DNA of 64,000 nt from Notamacropus eugenii (lineage: Eukaryota > Chordata > Mammalia > Diprotodontia > Macropodidae): positions 26,952,903 to 27,016,902 of the forward strand of contig NC_092878.1 in NCBI RefSeq assembly GCF_028372415.1, read 5' to 3'. A program made the translations under genes and the position numbers. Under the pieces are notes generated by a model that was given only the letters and a program-made list of their open reading frames with translations, ran no database searches and was not told the origin of the DNA. How positions within the stretch are numbered: position 1 is the stretch's first letter; every line of letters starts with the position of its first letter. Shown piece after piece: positions 12,440 through 22,279 of this stretch.

Positions 12440-13140
12440 GAAGAGATGAAATGAGAACTTATTAAACAGCTACTGTGCTCAGAGTACCGTGTTGATGCCT
12501 CAAGGGCCTCAGTAGCTTAGCAGGGACTGAGACATCAACCATTATAATTAATTATAATTCACATTATTACATGGCCTATTATACTAAGAAGTTACAAAAC
12601 AAAGTGCTTGCTATGTGGGTCTGAGGGGGAAAATCATTAGCCAACTAGGAGTATCGAGGAAGGCTTCATAGAGAAGATGGCATTTGAATTGAGGCTTTAA
12701 AGAACAGGCAGGAATTCAAAAGCTGAAGGGAGGAGGGGGATGCCGAGCATGGGGGACAGCGTAAAGAAAAGCACAAGCACAGGACAGTGCAGCAGGTGTA
12801 TATTTATGGGGCAGGAAACAGTCCAGTTTGGCTGGAGAAAAGCCTAAAATTAAGATGGCATTCCACTGAGGAAGCCTTGAATCCTCTGCCTTGTACAAAG
12901 TAGGTAACAGGCAACTGCTGAAGATTTCTGAACAAGAGTCTATAATAGGAATAGATTTATGCCTTAGGTTTTGTCAGTTTGTTTTTTCATCTGCGGGATT
13001 TGGACTGAGGTCAGCCAATCAGCAATCAATCAACAAGCATATTAATTGTCACTAAGCAGCAAGGGCTTCGATAAGGTTTGGGGCCAGTGAGACAAAAATG
13101 AATTAGTCCCTGCCCTTAAAAAGTTCACACTCTGTTGGTC
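12440..13140 (-). repeat. L2 fragments, antisense
   Basis: Plus-strand text follows reversed L2: 'gaggaaggcttcatagagaa', 'catttgaattgaggctttaa', 'gtccagtttggctgg'. A second start follows at about 13025 ('aatcaatcaacaagcatatt', then 'tccctgcccttaaaaagttc'). Confidence 0.6.
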
Positions 13141-13239
13141 CCTTCCAATTCTAAATCTATGATCTCTTTGAATTAAAAGATAAATATGACAGTAACTTGA
13201 AAGATGGTTTAGGAGGAGAGAATTCCTGCAAGGTTTTCT

Positions 13240-13400
13240 CCTTGTGATTCAGTAATCAGAAGGTCTGAGTTCCACTGCCTAGCCACAGATGTGTGCAAGG
13301 CTCCCCAAGTCTCAGTTTTCTTATCTTTAAAATAGGATAACAGTCCCTGCCCTGGTGTGGTAAGGATAAAATAGTAAAGTGTGTGTGAGAGTAGTTTAAA
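13240..13400 (+). repeat. MIR-like SINE
   Basis: 'aaggtctgagttccactgcc', 'ctcagttttcttatctttaa' and 'cagtccctgccctgg' follow MIR order. Confidence 0.55.
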
Positions 13401-13551
13401 TGCTGTACAAGTACAAAATATTATTACACCAATTCTTTGGGGTAGAAATTTCCTGGGACAGCAGTATGAGCACTTGGTGTAAAATGAAGGGCTCCCTCCC
13501 CCATGGGTTATCAGTTCTAGCCTCTACACTTCAAAAGCATGGGCTACTTGG

Positions 13552-13571
13552 CTGGGGGGGGGGGGGGGGGC
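13552..13571. repeat. poly-G tract
   Basis: A run of about 19-20 G bases, prone to length error in sequencing and to quadruplex folding. Confidence 0.9.
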
Positions 13572-14154
13572 AGAGTGAAAAAGGACTGGAAATGGGGTCT
13601 ATGGATGTCAGTCTGAGAAATCCATGGAAGGAAATACAGAGAGAGCAAGAAATAAGAACAGAGAACATTTTAAAAGGGAAAGATAAATCACTATCAAGAG
13701 TCAGAGGACAAAGGAGCTGACAGAAATGAGTATGACAGAAAACCTAAGTGAAAACTCAGGACAGCGCAGGGAAAGCTGGCACCAAAAAGGATGAGGGGGT
13801 TCCAGCAAAAGCTGTGGTTCCCCAGGGCTCACTCAGTAACATTTCCACCCCAAACCTTAATCCACTCAACCTCAAGCCACTCTACCCCAATCCCTAATTC
13901 TGAAAAAGAAAAGACAACTTTTTTTTAAACTCACAGTCTTAGGGATTCTGTTTGAAAGCAAGAAGCAAAAATGTCCTTGGCTCTTAGGTTAAGCCAGACT
14001 TTTCTAGGACCTGGCATTTTGTCCAGTTCTGGGTCCCTCAAGTCACTAAAACAAACTTTAGGGAAGACAGGGAGAGATACTGGCATGCAGGCTTCCCTGT
14101 ATACATTTTAACACCCAACTGGGGCTACCAAGTCCCACTGGTCAGATCCATGAC

Positions 14155-14400
14155 ACGTGTGTGTTTGTCCTTCATTGCCGAAGAAGACCACGCCATCAGA
14201 GAAATGATGACATGACTTGTACTTGACTTTGTTTTGAGTGAGGGAGGGCTGTGCAGGTCACCAGCCTCACTTCTCCTCCAGAGCCATCTGACTCCAGTGA
14301 CCAGATATTCATCAGGATGACTGGAGATGACCCAGGATGAGGCAGTTGGGGTTAAGCGACTTGCCCAAGGTCACACAGCTAAGCACTTAGCACCATGCAG
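14155..14400 (-). repeat. tRNA-derived SINE, 'dinucleotide-tail' type, reverse
   Basis: It is the reverse of the complete copy at 41190-41521: gtgtgtttgtcc start, 'gagtgagggagggctgtgca', 'ctggagatgacccaggatga', then 'ttgcccaaggtcacacagct' of the tRNA-related body. Confidence 0.85.
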
Positions 14401-14559
14401 GGTGCAGAGGAGGTGCTTCATAAATGCTAGTTTCTTTCCAAAAGGTTTCCAGAGCATGAAGACTACGTGAACAAGAACAGACATTCATATGGTCACTTAA
14501 GGTTTGCAAAGCGATTTATACACAAATGAATGAATGAAGAAAGCACTTATTAAGCGCAC

Positions 14560-14790
14560 AAGGGGCAGCTAGGCAGTGAAGTGGACAGAAGGCCAGGCTT
14601 GTCTTCCTGAGGTCAAATTTGGCCTCAGAGACTCCTAGCTGGGTGACCCTGGGCAAGTCACTTATCCCTGTTTGCCTCAGTTCTTTCATCTGTAAAATGG
14701 GCTGGAGAAGGAAATGGCAAACCACTCCAGTGTCTTTGCCAAGAAAGCCCCAAATAGGACAACAACGAACACACAACAAAACGTGGGATG
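14560..14790 (+). repeat. tRNA-derived SINE with BovB/RTE-like tail
   Basis: The head 'ggggcagctaggcagtgaag', body 'gggcaagtcacttatccctg', and tail 'ggagaaggaaatggcaaacc' then 'ccagtgtctttgccaagaaa' are in order. The tail resembles the 3' end of RTE/BovB LINEs, which probably supplied the retrotransposition machinery. Confidence 0.85.
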
Positions 14791-15237
14791 GTCTCAGTTC
14801 TCAAGGGACTCTTATTCTAATTGGGAGAAGCACCACACAAAAGAAAGTTGGACTGCGGGGTGGATGGCCAGTCCCAGAAGTACTCAGGGTGCGGATGGGA
14901 AAATCCATCAAGGGTTTTTAGGTTTCATTTTTACGTCATATGATGATGCTGAGGATCCAGAGGGCGCAGAGGCAGAATGGATGGTAAGGAAGGCCTTAGG
15001 AGGCAGTGGCTAAGAACACAGCAAGCCTTGGTTACTCTCCATCTCACCAAAACAGAGTTGGTCACTCCCATGTTATCCACCCCAATCACATCAACAGTCA
15101 GACAGCCAAGAAGGGTTCTGGGCAACCTCGGGAAGGTATGGGGGAAAGGGAACAGAAAAGAGGAGAGTGTTCCCAAGAGTGCTGGGTCTAGGAGGTCTTC
15201 GCACTGTCCAGATGCTCCTGATAGAGTCTGGGCAATT

Positions 15238-15640
15238 ACAATACCAGTTCAGTAATGAGGAAATTGAGGCTTAGGGAGGTGAGGTAATTTGCCAGCAGAA
15301 TCATAAGCAGGATGTGAACTCAGTTTTCTTCTGACTCTAAGTCCACTGCTCCTTCTTCTATATCAAGAGCCAAACCTCCTGTGCCTCTTCTCCCCATCAT
15401 CATCTTCATCATCACAGCTAACATTTGGATAGCAACTACTATGTGCCAAGCATTGCACTAAACACTCTGGGAGGTGGAGGCTATTATTACCCCTATTTTG
15501 CAGATGAGGAAACTGAGGCAGACAGAGGTTAAATGGCTTGCCCAGGGTCACACAACCAGTAACTGTCAGAGGCCAGATTTAAACTCAGGCCTCCTAGACT
15601 CCAGGCCAGGTGTATAGTACTAACCAGAGTACTAACTAGT
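15238..15640 (-). repeat. two MIR-like SINEs, reverse
   Basis: 15238-15360 has 'gaggaaattgaggcttaggg' and 15405-15640 has 'cagatgaggaaactgaggca', 'gcttgcccagggtcacacaa', 'aaactcaggcctcctagact'. These are reversed MIR/CORE-SINE blocks. Confidence 0.7.
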
Positions 15641-15689
15641 TACTCTAAAAGAGTTTCATCCATGTTGGAGCTTCAAGGCAGGGTATGCA

Positions 15690-16420
15690 TATGAACCAAC
15701 AAGCATTTATTAAGTGCCTGCTATGTGGCTGAACTGTGTTAGGCACTGAGGATAAAAAGACAGGAAGGAAGTGATCCTTGACCTTTAAAGAGCTTACATT
15801 CTCTATCAGGGAACAATACATAATATATGAGGAAATTAAAAGCATGTACAAAATAATGGGGATTGGGAGTCTGATAGGTGGCCTCCTACAGGAGATGACC
15901 CTTGAGTTGTGGTCTGGATGAAGGTGGGGATGCTAAGAGGCAAAGGTGAGGAAGGAGTCTATTCCAGACACAGAGGACAGGAAGGGCATGGGAGTGGGAG
16001 AAAGAACATCTTGGAGAAGGAATAGTTGCAAGTAAACCAGTCTGATCAGAACACAGAAGGTATGAACGGAAGTAATGTGTAATAAGCCTGCAAAGGAGGG
16101 ATGGAAAGAGTTTTAAATGCCTCCTAAGAGGCAAAAAATAGGGAGTCACTGGACATTTCTGAACAGGAGCATGACAGGCTCAGACCTGGCTTCAGGCTGG
16201 ACTATCACCTCAGAAGCTATATGGAAGAAGGCTTGGAGATGAGTAAACAAGCAGATGAGGGGTGAGGGCCTAAAGCTGCGGGCAGCCAAGAGAGTAGAGA
16301 GAAGAGAACACTTGCTAGAGAAGCTGGGGAGGTAGAATCAGCAAGACTTTTTGATGAGTGAGGAGTCAAGCAGATGCCCTCAACAGAAATAAGGAAATTA
16401 GGAGGAAGGTTTAAGGACAA
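15690..16420 (-). repeat. L2 LINE, antisense
   Basis: Blocks run in reversed L2 order: 'caagcatttattaagtgcct', 'gaccctt...gttgtggtctgg', 'aaggagtctattccagacac', 'gggagtcactggacatttct'. The copy is about 700 bp long. Confidence 0.65.
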
Positions 16421-16589
16421 AGAATGAGTTTTGTTTCAAATGTGTCAAGTTTGAAAGGGATGGGGCCCCTTTTACCATTATTAGAAACTCCATTGTTAGG
16501 AGGGAGCAGAGTAGAAAGACACACATACACTAGCTCTTCATCAATAGCCCATAAAATACCTATAAAAAAAGACTCTCAACAAATTCTAG

Positions 16590-17880
16590 AGCAGGAGAAG
16601 CCACAGAACAACGGAGTGGAGGAGATTTCCAGCCCAGGGTGACCTAAAAGGCCAATGGGAAAGGTCTGTTGCACTAGACATGGATCGGAGCCCAGCCCAG
16701 CCTTGGCCTTGAGGCAGGGTCCAGGACAGGAGCAGGCCTAGGGGTGGAATCCCCAGCAGCAGTAGCAGCAGTTTGCAGATCATTCAACCCACAGGTGCCA
16801 AAGGTCAGTGAGAGGGTTTTTTTCAGCTGACTGAGAAGGAAGCAGGGTTTTCCCATAGTTCTGGCCTCAGGTGGCGGGTGGCAGAGATGCAAAGCAACAG
16901 CAGCCTGCATCCATTGTTGGACAGTAAAACCCCTGGGGGAACTGAGCAGCTGATACTTACCTCAGTCCTGTATGGTGGCCCTGCCCCCACCTAAAGCCCC
17001 TGGGGGAATTGAGCAGATTATCTGAATCTCAGCCCCCAGTGCTGGCTTGGTAGAACTGGAGGCCAGGTGGTTGTGGAGAGGAAACTACTACTCAGATTCT
17101 GGGCACAAAAGTTTCTGGTAGCTCCCAGACCAGTGTACAGGCTTGATTGTGCCACCTTGGAGGAACTGAGATATTACAGATTCCCAGAGTATACCTTACT
17201 CTTGACAAAGGACCCAAAAGTCAAGTAACTGGTTGGGAAAAATGCCCAAAAAAGGGAAAAAAAATAAGACTATAGAAGGTTACTTTCTTGGTGAACAGAT
17301 ATCTTCTCTCATCCTTACAGATGAGGAAGAACAATGCTTACCATCAGGAAAAGACATAAAAGTCAAGGCTTCTGTATCCCAAACATCCAAAATAAATATT
17401 CAATGGTCTCAGGCCATGGAAGAGCTCAAAAAGGATTTTGAAAATCAAGTAAGAAAGGTGGAGGAAAAACTGGGAAGAGAAATGAGAGAGATGCAAGAAA
17501 AGAATGAAAAGCAGGTCAACACCTTGCTAAAGGAGACCCAAAAAAATGCTGAAGAAAATAACACCTTTAAAAATAGGCTAACTCAATTGGCAAAATAGGT
17601 TCAAAAAGCCAATGAGGAGAAGAATGCTTTAAAAAGCAGAATTAGCCAAATGGAAAAGGAGGTTCAAAAGCTCACTGAAGAAAATAGTTCTTTAAAAATC
17701 AGAATGGAACAGATGGAGGCTAATGACTTTATGAGAAACCAAGAAATTACAAAGCAAAACCAAACGAATGAAAAAAATGGAAGATAATGTGAAATATTTC
17801 ATTGCAAAAACAACTGACCTGGAAAATAGATCCAGGAGAGACAATTTAAAAATTATGGGACTACCTGAAACAGGACAAAG
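16590..17880 (+). mobile_element. L1 5'UTR plus ORF1 fragment
   Basis: A GC-rich L1-type 5'UTR (about 16590-17240) leads into ORF1. The ATG at 17242 starts MPKKGKKNKTIEGYFLG and a long Glu/Lys-rich coiled coil (QAMEELKKDFENQVRKVEEK, then further heptads). An in-frame TAG at 17596-17598 breaks it, with coding-like sequence continuing to 17760. After a shift, TDLENRSRRDNLKIMGLPE at about 17812-17870 is the start of the L1 ORF1p RRM domain. The similarity stops at about 17880, so ORF2 is absent. The promoter-bearing 5' end is unusual, since most copies here are 5'-truncated. Confidence 0.85.
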
Positions 17881-18395
17881 GACAGAAATGCAGAGTATGG
17901 GGCTTGGCCTTGTTCTGCTCCATACTTCCTAACAGCTTTCTCATCTTCATCAGCAACCAGATTCTGCTTTACATCCCAGCTCCCCACCCAAGCCATCTTG
18001 CTCCCTCTGCCCTCCCAAATCATTCTACTAGGACCAGTCCCTTCTGGACCAGACCTCCAGAAATCATGCTCATGGGTCTCTGAAGGAGTGGATAAATTCA
18101 GCTTTGAAACTCCTACCTTGAGGCTGATCTAGCTTGATTGATGGGTAAATGCAAACTCCTGTGGCCCACAACATCTAGCCAACTGAGACCAGACCACAAA
18201 TTACATCCCATAAAGCTGTATACCCTTGCCTTCCAGCTTGTCACCTGCCTACCTCCTTGGGCCACAAATCAACATTACCATTGTTTCTGGAAAGGACATG
18301 TCACCCACCGTGACTCCCCAGACCAAAACCCCCTTCCCTGGCCACCATTTCTCTACATTTCCCCACATTTAAAGATGGGGTCCTTGAGGTCAGGG
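17881..18395. other. no gene recognised
   Basis: Pyrimidine-rich text with weak resemblance to L2 3' sequence at its end ('tccttgaggtcagggactat', 18380-18400). No exon was recognised; the 91-codon frame at 18138-18413 has no known motif. Confidence 0.4.
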
Positions 18396-18424
18396 ACTAT
18401 CTCTCTTCTGTAACTGTATTCACT

Positions 18425-18860
18425 CAATCAATAAGCATTTATTAAGCACTTATTATGTGCCAGGGTGCTAAGGCAAAGGATGGTCCCTGCCCTTGAGAAA
18501 CTCACACCCTAATGGAAGAGACAATATGCAAAAAACTATGTACAAACCAAATACAAGATAATCAACAGAGGGAAGGCACTAGAATTAAGGGGAAATCGGG
18601 AAAGGTTTCCTGTGGAAGGTAGAATTCTGCTGCTGTTGCTGAGTGTTTATCGTTCTCAAGAGGATCATGACATCAGAGAGGTGATACCGTGACATGCAAG
18701 TGAACTGAATTTAAGTGTAGGAGAGCTGGGCAAGATCAAGACAACTGGAGAAGGCCCAGGATGCAGTGGGGGACCTTGGGCTTTTCAAGCTAAAGTTTTA
18801 CAGGCCTCAGTAGAATTTTAGCTGGGTCTTGAAGGAAGCTAGGAGGAAGATATGAGGAGG
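18425..18860 (-). repeat. L2 antisense, split by a SINE
   Basis: 'aataagcatttattaagcac', 'cttgagaaactcacacccta' and 'gggaaggcactagaattaag' mark reversed L2. It is interrupted at about 18628 by a reversed SINE and resumes at 'gtagaattttagctgggtct' (18807). The octamer gtagaatt occurs at both junctions and may be the target-site duplication. Confidence 0.7.
18628..18800 (-). repeat. tRNA-derived SINE tail, reverse, inside L2
   Basis: 'gaggatcatgacatcagaga' and 'gtgatac.gtgacatgcaagt' followed by 'gagaaggcccaggatgcag' match the reversed tail of the 41190-41521 SINE, but with more divergence than its other copies. Confidence 0.6.
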
Positions 18861-19059
18861 GAAAGCATTCCACTTAGTACAATGCTTAATGAATGCTTAT
18901 CAGATCTCACTTCTTTCCCTTCTTTCCCCCTTCTATTCTTCTTCCCTCAAACCAAACGGCAAAGGAAAGCCTCATGATATAGACCATAGTGCATTGGTTT
19001 CAGCATGGAGCTATTTTCTCTTTGAGGAACCCCAGGCATTTTCTTCCCATGCAATTGCA

Positions 19060-19465
19060 CAAATATTTGACTACCTCCCATGTAGGAAGCAGGTTCTATA
19101 TTGGATACAGGGATCAGTAAAATAGAGTCCTTGCCTTCAAAGCGCTTACCATCTAATAATCTAATACTGAGATTTAAGAAAATCTATAAATCTAGACAGC
19201 ATATAAAGTACAATAACTGTAAAAGAGCTGTAAAATGCTATGATAGTTCAGAAGTCACATGTCATTAGGAGAAACAAAAAGGCTTCATGAGGAGGGCACT
19301 TGGAATGTGCCAGACTCCAAGAGGCAGAAGCTACAGACACTGGAGGGGCTGGCAGGCTCAGTGTACACTGCAGTGGGCTTGGAAAGGTGGCTTGGGGCCA
19401 TGCTGTGGAAAACCTTGAATGCCAGAATGAGATGCTACTGAAACTTCTTTTTAACAGGATATTAA
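19060..19465 (-). repeat. L2 fragment, antisense
   Basis: 'tccttgccttcaaagcgctt', 'cattaggagaaacaaaaagg' and 'accttgaatgccagaatgag' follow reversed L2. Confidence 0.55.
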
Positions 19466-19474
19466 TAACATGGG

Positions 19475-19800
19475 TCAAATCCCATACTCAATAAACTTGA
19501 TTGGCTCCCTATTATCTGCAGGATCAAATAATAAAATCTGACGTTTAAAACTCTTCATAACGTGACCTCCTCCCATTCTTCCCCAGCTGTAGGGTGCAGT
19601 CACACTGGCCTACAGGCTGTTCCACTCCATCTCCCATCTTTGCACTGGTTGCCCCCCAAGCCTGGAATGTTCACTCCTCATTTCTGCCTCTGGCTGTCTT
19701 CAAGATCAAACCCTGTTTTTCATAAGGGCCCTTCCCCAGTCCAACAGTCCCTTCCCTCAGCTGGTACTTTCATATACTCTCAATAGTGTCAGGTGTGTCC
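19475..19800 (+). repeat. L2 3' region, sense
   Basis: 'ggctccctattatctgcagg', 'gcctggaatgttcactcctc' and the following region correspond to the sense L2 3' end. Its head-to-head position with the preceding antisense copy suggests two insertions. Confidence 0.6.
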
Positions 19801-20084
19801 GTCCATCTGTCCTTCCATCCATCCTTCCGCCCTTCCTTCCTTGTCTTCCCAAAACCTTAAACCCAGTGCACTCTGAAGCCCATAGGTTGGACAACAGGTC
19901 CCTGCCCAAGCTCCACTTAACGACTGGCTTACAGTGATTATCAATGGTAACGGTTTTCTCTTTCCCTCCCAGTTTGACTTAGTTTTTTTTCTTTTGCTCA
20001 TTAAAAGGGCCATACCCTGACTACTTCTTAAAGAGGCCTGTCCACTCAATGGGTGTTACCTCATTTTAAGGGAGTAGGTGAAAA

Positions 20085-20280
20085 GTCTCCGAGGGCCTCC
20101 TGGGTCATCTCCAGTCATCCTGATGAATAGCTGGTCAGTGGACCCAGATGGCTCTGGAGGAGAAGTGAGGCTGGGGACCTGCACAGCCCTTCCCCGCTCA
20201 GATCAAAGTCAAGCGCAAGTGATGTCATCACTTCTCTGACGTCATGGTCTTCTTCAGCTCGCCAACAGTCATTCACAAGC
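20085..20280 (+). repeat. SINE tail fragment
   Basis: 'gggtcatctccagtcatcct', 'gatggctctggaggagaagt', 'gacctgcacagccctt' and a final 'catggtcttcttcagc' match the tail of the 41190-41521 SINE. The tRNA head is missing. Confidence 0.8.
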
Positions 20281-20469
20281 TGCGGCCCATCAGAATGGGG
20301 CTCTTTCCTCACATCCCCAGCCTGGCACATGCCAATGGCTAATACAGGACTGCTGATTAGCTAATCAAGCTCTGGGTCACTTTATAAGCAGGAAAATGTC
20401 CTGACAGCACCAAACCGATACTACACCCTTCTAACAGGAACTGTTTAAGTTCTATTAAGTAAGCAAGGA

Positions 20470-21490
20470 AGGAAATGTTGGGAAGGAGGAAAGAAGGAAG
20501 GGGGAAAGGATTGTGGAGAGAGGGGCATGCTGGGGGATGAGGAAAGGGGAGAGGAGGGAGAAGAAAGTGGGAGGAAGAGGAGGAAGAGGAAAGCGATGGG
20601 GAAGGAAGAGGGGAAGGGAGAAGAGGGAGGAAACAGAAGGAGAAGGGAGCAGAGGAGGGAGATGGGAGAGGGAAAAGTAGGAGGGGGGATGTGGGAGAGG
20701 GAAAAGAGGGAGGGGGGAGGGGAGGAGGAGGAGGAAAAGGGAGAGGGGAGAGGGAGGGGGGAGATGGAGGGGGAGGGGGAGGCGGAAGGGAGAGAAGAGA
20801 GAGGGAGAGGAAAAGGGGAAGGGAGGGGGAGATGGTGGGGGAGGGGGAGATGGCAGGGGAGGGGGAGATGGCAGGGGAGGGGGAGGGGGAGGCAGAAGAG
20901 CGAGAGGGGAGAGGAGGGGGAGGGGGAGGCGGAAGAGGGAGAAAAGAGGGAGGGGGAGATGGTGGGGGAGGGGGAGGCGGAAGAACGAGAGGGGAGAGGA
21001 GGGGGAGGGGGAGGCGGAAGAGGGAGAAAAGAGGGAGGGGGGAGATGGAGGGGGAGGGGGAGGGGGAGGCGGAAGGGAGAGAAGAGAGGGAGGGGGAGAT
21101 GGCAGGGGAGGGGGAAATGGCAGGGGAGGGGGAGGGGGAGGCGGAAGAGCGAGAGGGGAGAGGAGGGGGAGGGGGAGGCGGAAGAGGGAGAAAAGAGGGA
21201 GGGGGGAGATGGAGGGGGAGGGGGAGGCGGAAGGGAGAGAAGAGAGGGAGGGGGAGATGGCAGGGGAGGGGGAAATGGCAGGGGAGGGGGAGGGGGAGGC
21301 GGAAGAGCGAGAGGGGAGAGGAGGGGGAGGGGGAGGCGGAAGAGGGAGAAAAGAGAGAGGGGGGAGATGGAGGGGGAGGGGGAGGCGGAAGGGAGAGAAG
21401 AGAGGGAGGGGGAGATAGCAGGGGAGGGGGAGGGGGAGGCGGAAGAGCGAGAGGGGAGAGGAGGGGGAGGCGGAAGAAGGGGAGGGGGCA
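20470..21490. repeat. ~1 kb G/A-rich minisatellite with ~160-bp higher-order unit
   Basis: The plus strand is almost pure G and A for about 1 kb. Short blocks (gagatgg, ggcagggg, ggaggcgg, gagcgagagg, gaaaagaggg) recur in a fixed order. The landmark gagatggag opens three near-copies at 21042, 21206 and 21364, spacings 164 and 158 bp; a more diverged copy starts at 20761. It lies in DNAJC17 intron 1, about 260 bp from the exon. Such polypurine tracts can form triplexes and quadruplexes. Long open frames on both strands here (up to 407 codons) are low-complexity artefacts. Confidence 0.95.
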
Positions 21491-21698
21491 GGGCGAAGGG
21501 AGAAGTTCCCATAGGCCCATGGCCCGCGGCCCCCCCGAAGCACAGAGGCTCCCCGACCACGGAGGGGGCCCGGTACCGCCCAGGAGGCGCCCAGACCGTT
21601 GGCCCGGGCAGGGGACTGTAGGCTAGGAAATGCTTGCAGGCCTCGGTCCCGAGAGCAGCCAGGGCGCTGCTCCTCCACCCGGGGCAGCTCCAGCTTCT

Positions 21699-21727
21699 GC
21701 TGTTGCTGTTGCTGCCGCCGCCGCCGC
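21699..21727. repeat. CTG/CCG triplet run
   Basis: A short ctgttgctgttgctg run passes into ccgccgccgccgct. It lies in DNAJC17 intron 1, 24 bp beyond the splice donor. Confidence 0.8.
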
Positions 21728-21750
21728 TACCACAGCCCGCAGACTCTCAC

Positions 21751-21828
21751 CTCCTTGTCGGCCGCCTTCTCCCCGACTCCCAGGAGCGCGTACAGGTCCA
21801 TTTGCAACAACTCCTTGGTCACCGCCAT
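21751..21828 (-). CDS. DNAJC17: DNAJC17, coding exon 1 (N-terminus)
   Basis: The minus strand encodes [20 protein letters not shown] followed by KAADKE (26 codons, phase 0), then a GTGAGA splice donor at 21750-21745. This agrees with the human DNAJC17 N-terminus as I remember it; DLYALLGV begins the J domain, and the HPD motif would be on the next exon. DNAJC17 is a nuclear J-domain protein with a C-terminal RRM, linked to splicing and to PAX8 function in thyroid. The start has a strong context (acc before ATG, G after). It shares a divergent promoter with ZFYVE19. No other exon of the gene was recognised to the left. Confidence 0.93.
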
Positions 21829-21863
21829 GGTCCCGACCCCTGAAACCGGCGTCTGTCTCCGGG

Positions 21864-21883
21864 AACTACAAATCCCAGAAGCC
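21864..21883 (+). promoter_or_regulatory. ZNF143/STAF-like motif 1
   Basis: aactacaaatcccagaagcc matches the ZNF143 consensus core ACTACAATTCCCAGAATGC at most positions. Confidence 0.75.
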
Positions 21884-21961
21884 TAAGCGCGGGCCCGCGC
21901 TAGGGAGTCCTCACGTCCAGCCGACCCTGCGTTCACTGTTTAGGTTGGAGGCGCTTTGCCC

Positions 21962-21977
21962 CCTGGGAATTGAAGTT
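21962..21977 (-). promoter_or_regulatory. ZNF143/STAF-like motif 2
   Basis: On the minus strand the site reads aacttcaattcccag, one change from the AACTACAATTCCCAG core. Confidence 0.7.
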
Positions 21978-22015
21978 TTTTTGGAGCCCTCCGAAGGACT
22001 CCGCTCGAGAAAAAG

Positions 22016-22037
22016 AACTACCCTTCCCAGCAAGCAT
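22016..22037 (+). promoter_or_regulatory. ZNF143/STAF-like motif 3
   Basis: The site begins aactacccttcccagcaagc and continues 'at'. It keeps ACTAC and TTCCCAG and most of the GCAT end of the extended ZNF143 motif. Confidence 0.65.
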
Positions 22038-22225
22038 CGCTCTAGACCCAGGTGGACGGAGCCCGGTCTATCCAAAGGCCTCCTGGGCTATTAAAGGGTG
22101 GGGGCCCCCCCGAAGCCGATGGTAGTAAGGACGAGATCGCTGCTCCCATCTCCCTCGAAGGTTTGGCTGCGGAGGCGCAGTGTCCTGACGGCCCCAGGAA
22201 GCTGTCTGTCTGTCCTGCCCTGGAG

Positions 22226-22279
22226 ATGGAGGGCAGGTGCTATGGTTGCGCGGTCAAGTTCACCCTGTTCCGAAAGGAG
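22226..22279 (+). CDS. ZFYVE19: ZFYVE19 exon 1
   Basis: Encodes [18 protein letters not shown], with the first zinc pair C5/C8. The exon ends GAG|GCAAGT, a strong GC-type donor. Confidence 0.92.

Larger units (their letters stand above)
21829..22225. promoter_or_regulatory. divergent DNAJC17/ZFYVE19 promoter
   Basis: Only 397 bp separate the two start codons. The interval is CpG-rich with no clear TATA box, typical of housekeeping divergent promoters. It carries three ACTACA-N-TCCCAG-like elements (listed separately). Transcription start sites cannot be placed from sequence alone. Confidence 0.85.

Noticed and set aside
20470-21490. CRISPR-like array
   Set aside because: The repeats are purine minisatellite blocks without unique spacers, in a eukaryotic intron.
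1-21500. Search for DNAJC17 exon 2 (HPDK J-domain block) on the minus strand
   Set aside because: No convincing match was seen by eye. The exon may be outside the window or have been missed.
20357-21678. Open frames of 311-407 codons on both strands
   Set aside because: They are translations of the purine minisatellite, low in complexity and overlapping in several frames.
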